Origin: Alitta virens
Taxonomy: Eukaryota > Annelida > Polychaeta > Phyllodocida > Nereididae
Direction: 5' to 3'
NCBI GenBank assembly: GCA_932294295.1
Contig: OW028575.1
Location: 15,132,058-15,196,057, forward strand
DNA length: 64,000 nucleotides
Shown one piece after another: positions 62,810-64,000 of the stretch. Below the pieces are notes generated by a model. That model saw only the letters and a list, made by a program, of their open reading frames with translations. It did no database searches and was not told where the DNA came from. Every line of letters starts with the position of its first letter. Positions within the stretch are counted from its first letter, which is position 1. Both the position numbers and the translations under genes were made by a program.

Positions 62810-64000
62810 ATGGGGGAATCAATTACCTTAATTCTCATCTTATTCCACCTGCAAGGACTAAATTGGATTTCAGATGCTTCAGTGACGCAGCATCTTCAAG
62901 ATTTTTACAACCAAATACCAAATTTGCAGATGGAGCATTACAAATACAAATTTAACAGGGATAATCAAATTCGCCAAGTGCTGGGACACCATTCGAAATC
63001 AGCCTTGAATCAGTGCACTTTAAAGCCATTGAAGGATGATCCCAATGGATTTTCAACCATCTGCAGTTCACCTTACCCAAGAAATGAAATTGCAAAGTTA
63101 CTGAGTGACTCCATCTTTGAAAGGGATTACATCGAAATTAACTGTTATAAGACACAAGCTGAATCATCACCTTTGGATGACCTGATAGGACACAACGACA
63201 CACAATATGGTCCCGTTTGTGTTTGTTTTAATTTGGAGAAATATCTCAAACAAAATGATGACAATAACACTTCGTTTGACACTGTGATTTCCTCATATGA
63301 TCCCGAATGTGCAAATAGTTCGGTCACAGTGACAACGGAGTATTTTAGAGGACAGACACAAGTGAAAGTTCTGGCCTTGGCCCAAGTTCCTGTTGACACT
63401 ATTCAACCTGACGCTCTACATGACCTCACTTCCTTGGAATTTATTTCATTTGTTAACAATTCTTTTGGCGATCAAGATATGCCCCAAGGATTATTTTGCT
63501 ACAATATCAATTTAAAAACAGTCCACATTGAGGGAAGTTTGTTAACTACGTTTCCTTCACAAGTGTTCCAGTGCCCCAGTTCTGTGACCAGTAATGAGTC
63601 TTGCTTGCACCAGCTGACCACTATTGTCATTAGCAACACTGACGTACGATCTCTTCCGGGTCGGTTGCTAGGATGCGCTGAAAATGTTACTAACTTATCC
63701 TTGACCTTCAGCTCTCTCATTGATGTATCAACCTTAAAAACGATGGATTACACAGCATTAAAACTGCTGGATTTGTCACATAACCAAATATCTGTGCTTC
63801 ATCCATATGTATTCAAAGGTTTGACAAATTTGGAACATATAGATCTCAGTCATAATATGTTTACATACATAGAGAGCACATGGTTCTATGGATTACAATC
63901 ATTAAAGATATTGTTATTAGATAATAACAAAATTAATGCCATAATAGGTAGTTTGCACAATGTCCCAATGACACACTTATCATTAGGATTTAATTCTCTG
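62810..64000 (+). CDS. Leucine-rich-repeat ectodomain protein, probably Toll-like receptor, 5' part
   Basis: Open from the ATG at 62810 to the window edge (397 codons) with no intron. The start MGESITLILILFHLQGLNWISDA looks like a signal peptide. Residues about 25-220 are Cys-containing and carry several N-x-S/T sites (NDT, NNT, NSS). LRR motifs follow: LTTIVISNTDVRSLPG, VTNLSLTFSSL, then clear 24-residue repeats from about residue 317 (LKLLDLSHNQIS, LEHIDLSHNMFT, LKILLLDNNKIN, MTHLSLGFNSL). An upstream in-frame ATG at 62753 would add 19 polar residues and spoil the signal; in-frame TAA lies just before it. A single long LRR exon is common for invertebrate TLRs, but the TM and TIR domains, if any, lie outside the window, so another LRR receptor is possible. 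Confidence 0.8.
   Translation, partial: MGESITLILILFHLQGLNWISDASVTQHLQDFYNQIPNLQMEHYKYKFNRDNQIRQVLGHHSKSALNQCTLKPLKDDPNGFSTICSSPYPRNEIAKLLSDSIFERDYIEINCYKTQAESSPLDDLIGHNDTQYGPVCVCFNLEKYLKQNDDNNTSFDTVISSYDPECANSSVTVTTEYFRGQTQVKVLALAQVPVDTIQPDALHDLTSLEFISFVNNSFGDQDMPQGLFCYNINLKTVHIEGSLLTTFPSQVFQCPSSVTSNESCLHQLTTIVISNTDVRSLPGRLLGCAENVTNLSLTFSSLIDVSTLKTMDYTALKLLDLSHNQISVLHPYVFKGLTNLEHIDLSHNMFTYIESTWFYGLQSLKILLLDNNKINAIIGSLHNVPMTHLSLGFNSL

Noticed and set aside
62753..62812. Upstream ATG as start of the LRR gene
   Set aside because: It adds a polar 19-residue leader in front of a good signal peptide; the ATG at 62810 is preferred.

Overview
The window looks like animal nuclear DNA, probably from a marine invertebrate. 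It is AT-rich, has large intergenic spaces and introns, many small phase-consistent exons with GT-AG borders, microsatellites, poly-G tracts, small inverted-repeat elements and decayed LINE fragments. No bacterial, CRISPR or organellar features were seen. A lophotrochozoan (mollusc-like) or basal deuterostome source would fit, but the sequence alone does not decide.

Layout. (1) About 945-27611, minus strand: the 5' part of a very large cadherin gene, reconstructed here as 33 exons joining into one open frame of 5001 nt (1667 codons), with a signal peptide at the start. It is still open at the left edge. The order of EC linkers, a terminal cysteine pair and several local motifs match the protocadherin-15/Cad99C family (tip-link and microvillar cadherins) through EC8-EC9. 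After that the gene continues as a tandem array of a two-exon EC module whose linkers read xRNxxxP instead of DxNDNxP. (2) 27612-52837: about 25 kb with no convincing protein gene. It holds LINE relics, a MITE copy, other dispersed repeats, a long (TC)n microsatellite and a few possible regulatory patches. (3) 52863-61723, plus strand: a complete 13-exon gene for an inactive rhomboid (iRhom/RHBDF), 645 residues. (4) 62810-64000, plus strand: the start of an intronless leucine-rich-repeat ectodomain (Toll-like receptor type), cut by the right edge.

The three genes are not an operon and no shared pathway is implied by adjacency. The cadherin would be an extracellular adhesion or mechanosensory protein. 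The iRhom would be an ER/secretory-pathway pseudoprotease that escorts ADAM17-type sheddases and EGF-family ligands. The LRR gene would be a secreted or membrane receptor.

The most unusual material is in the cadherin gene. It has an expansion of symmetric phase-0 exon pairs encoding non-canonical EC repeats, progressive exon fusion towards the 3' end, an 18-nt microexon directly after the signal peptide, a candidate 42-nt cassette exon and one GC-AG intron. Other items are an iRhom that keeps both a serine and a histidine at the catalytic positions but with the family's proline, a dense CACGTG cluster, a nuclear-receptor half-site array with a DR4, and a MITE family with long palindromic arms.
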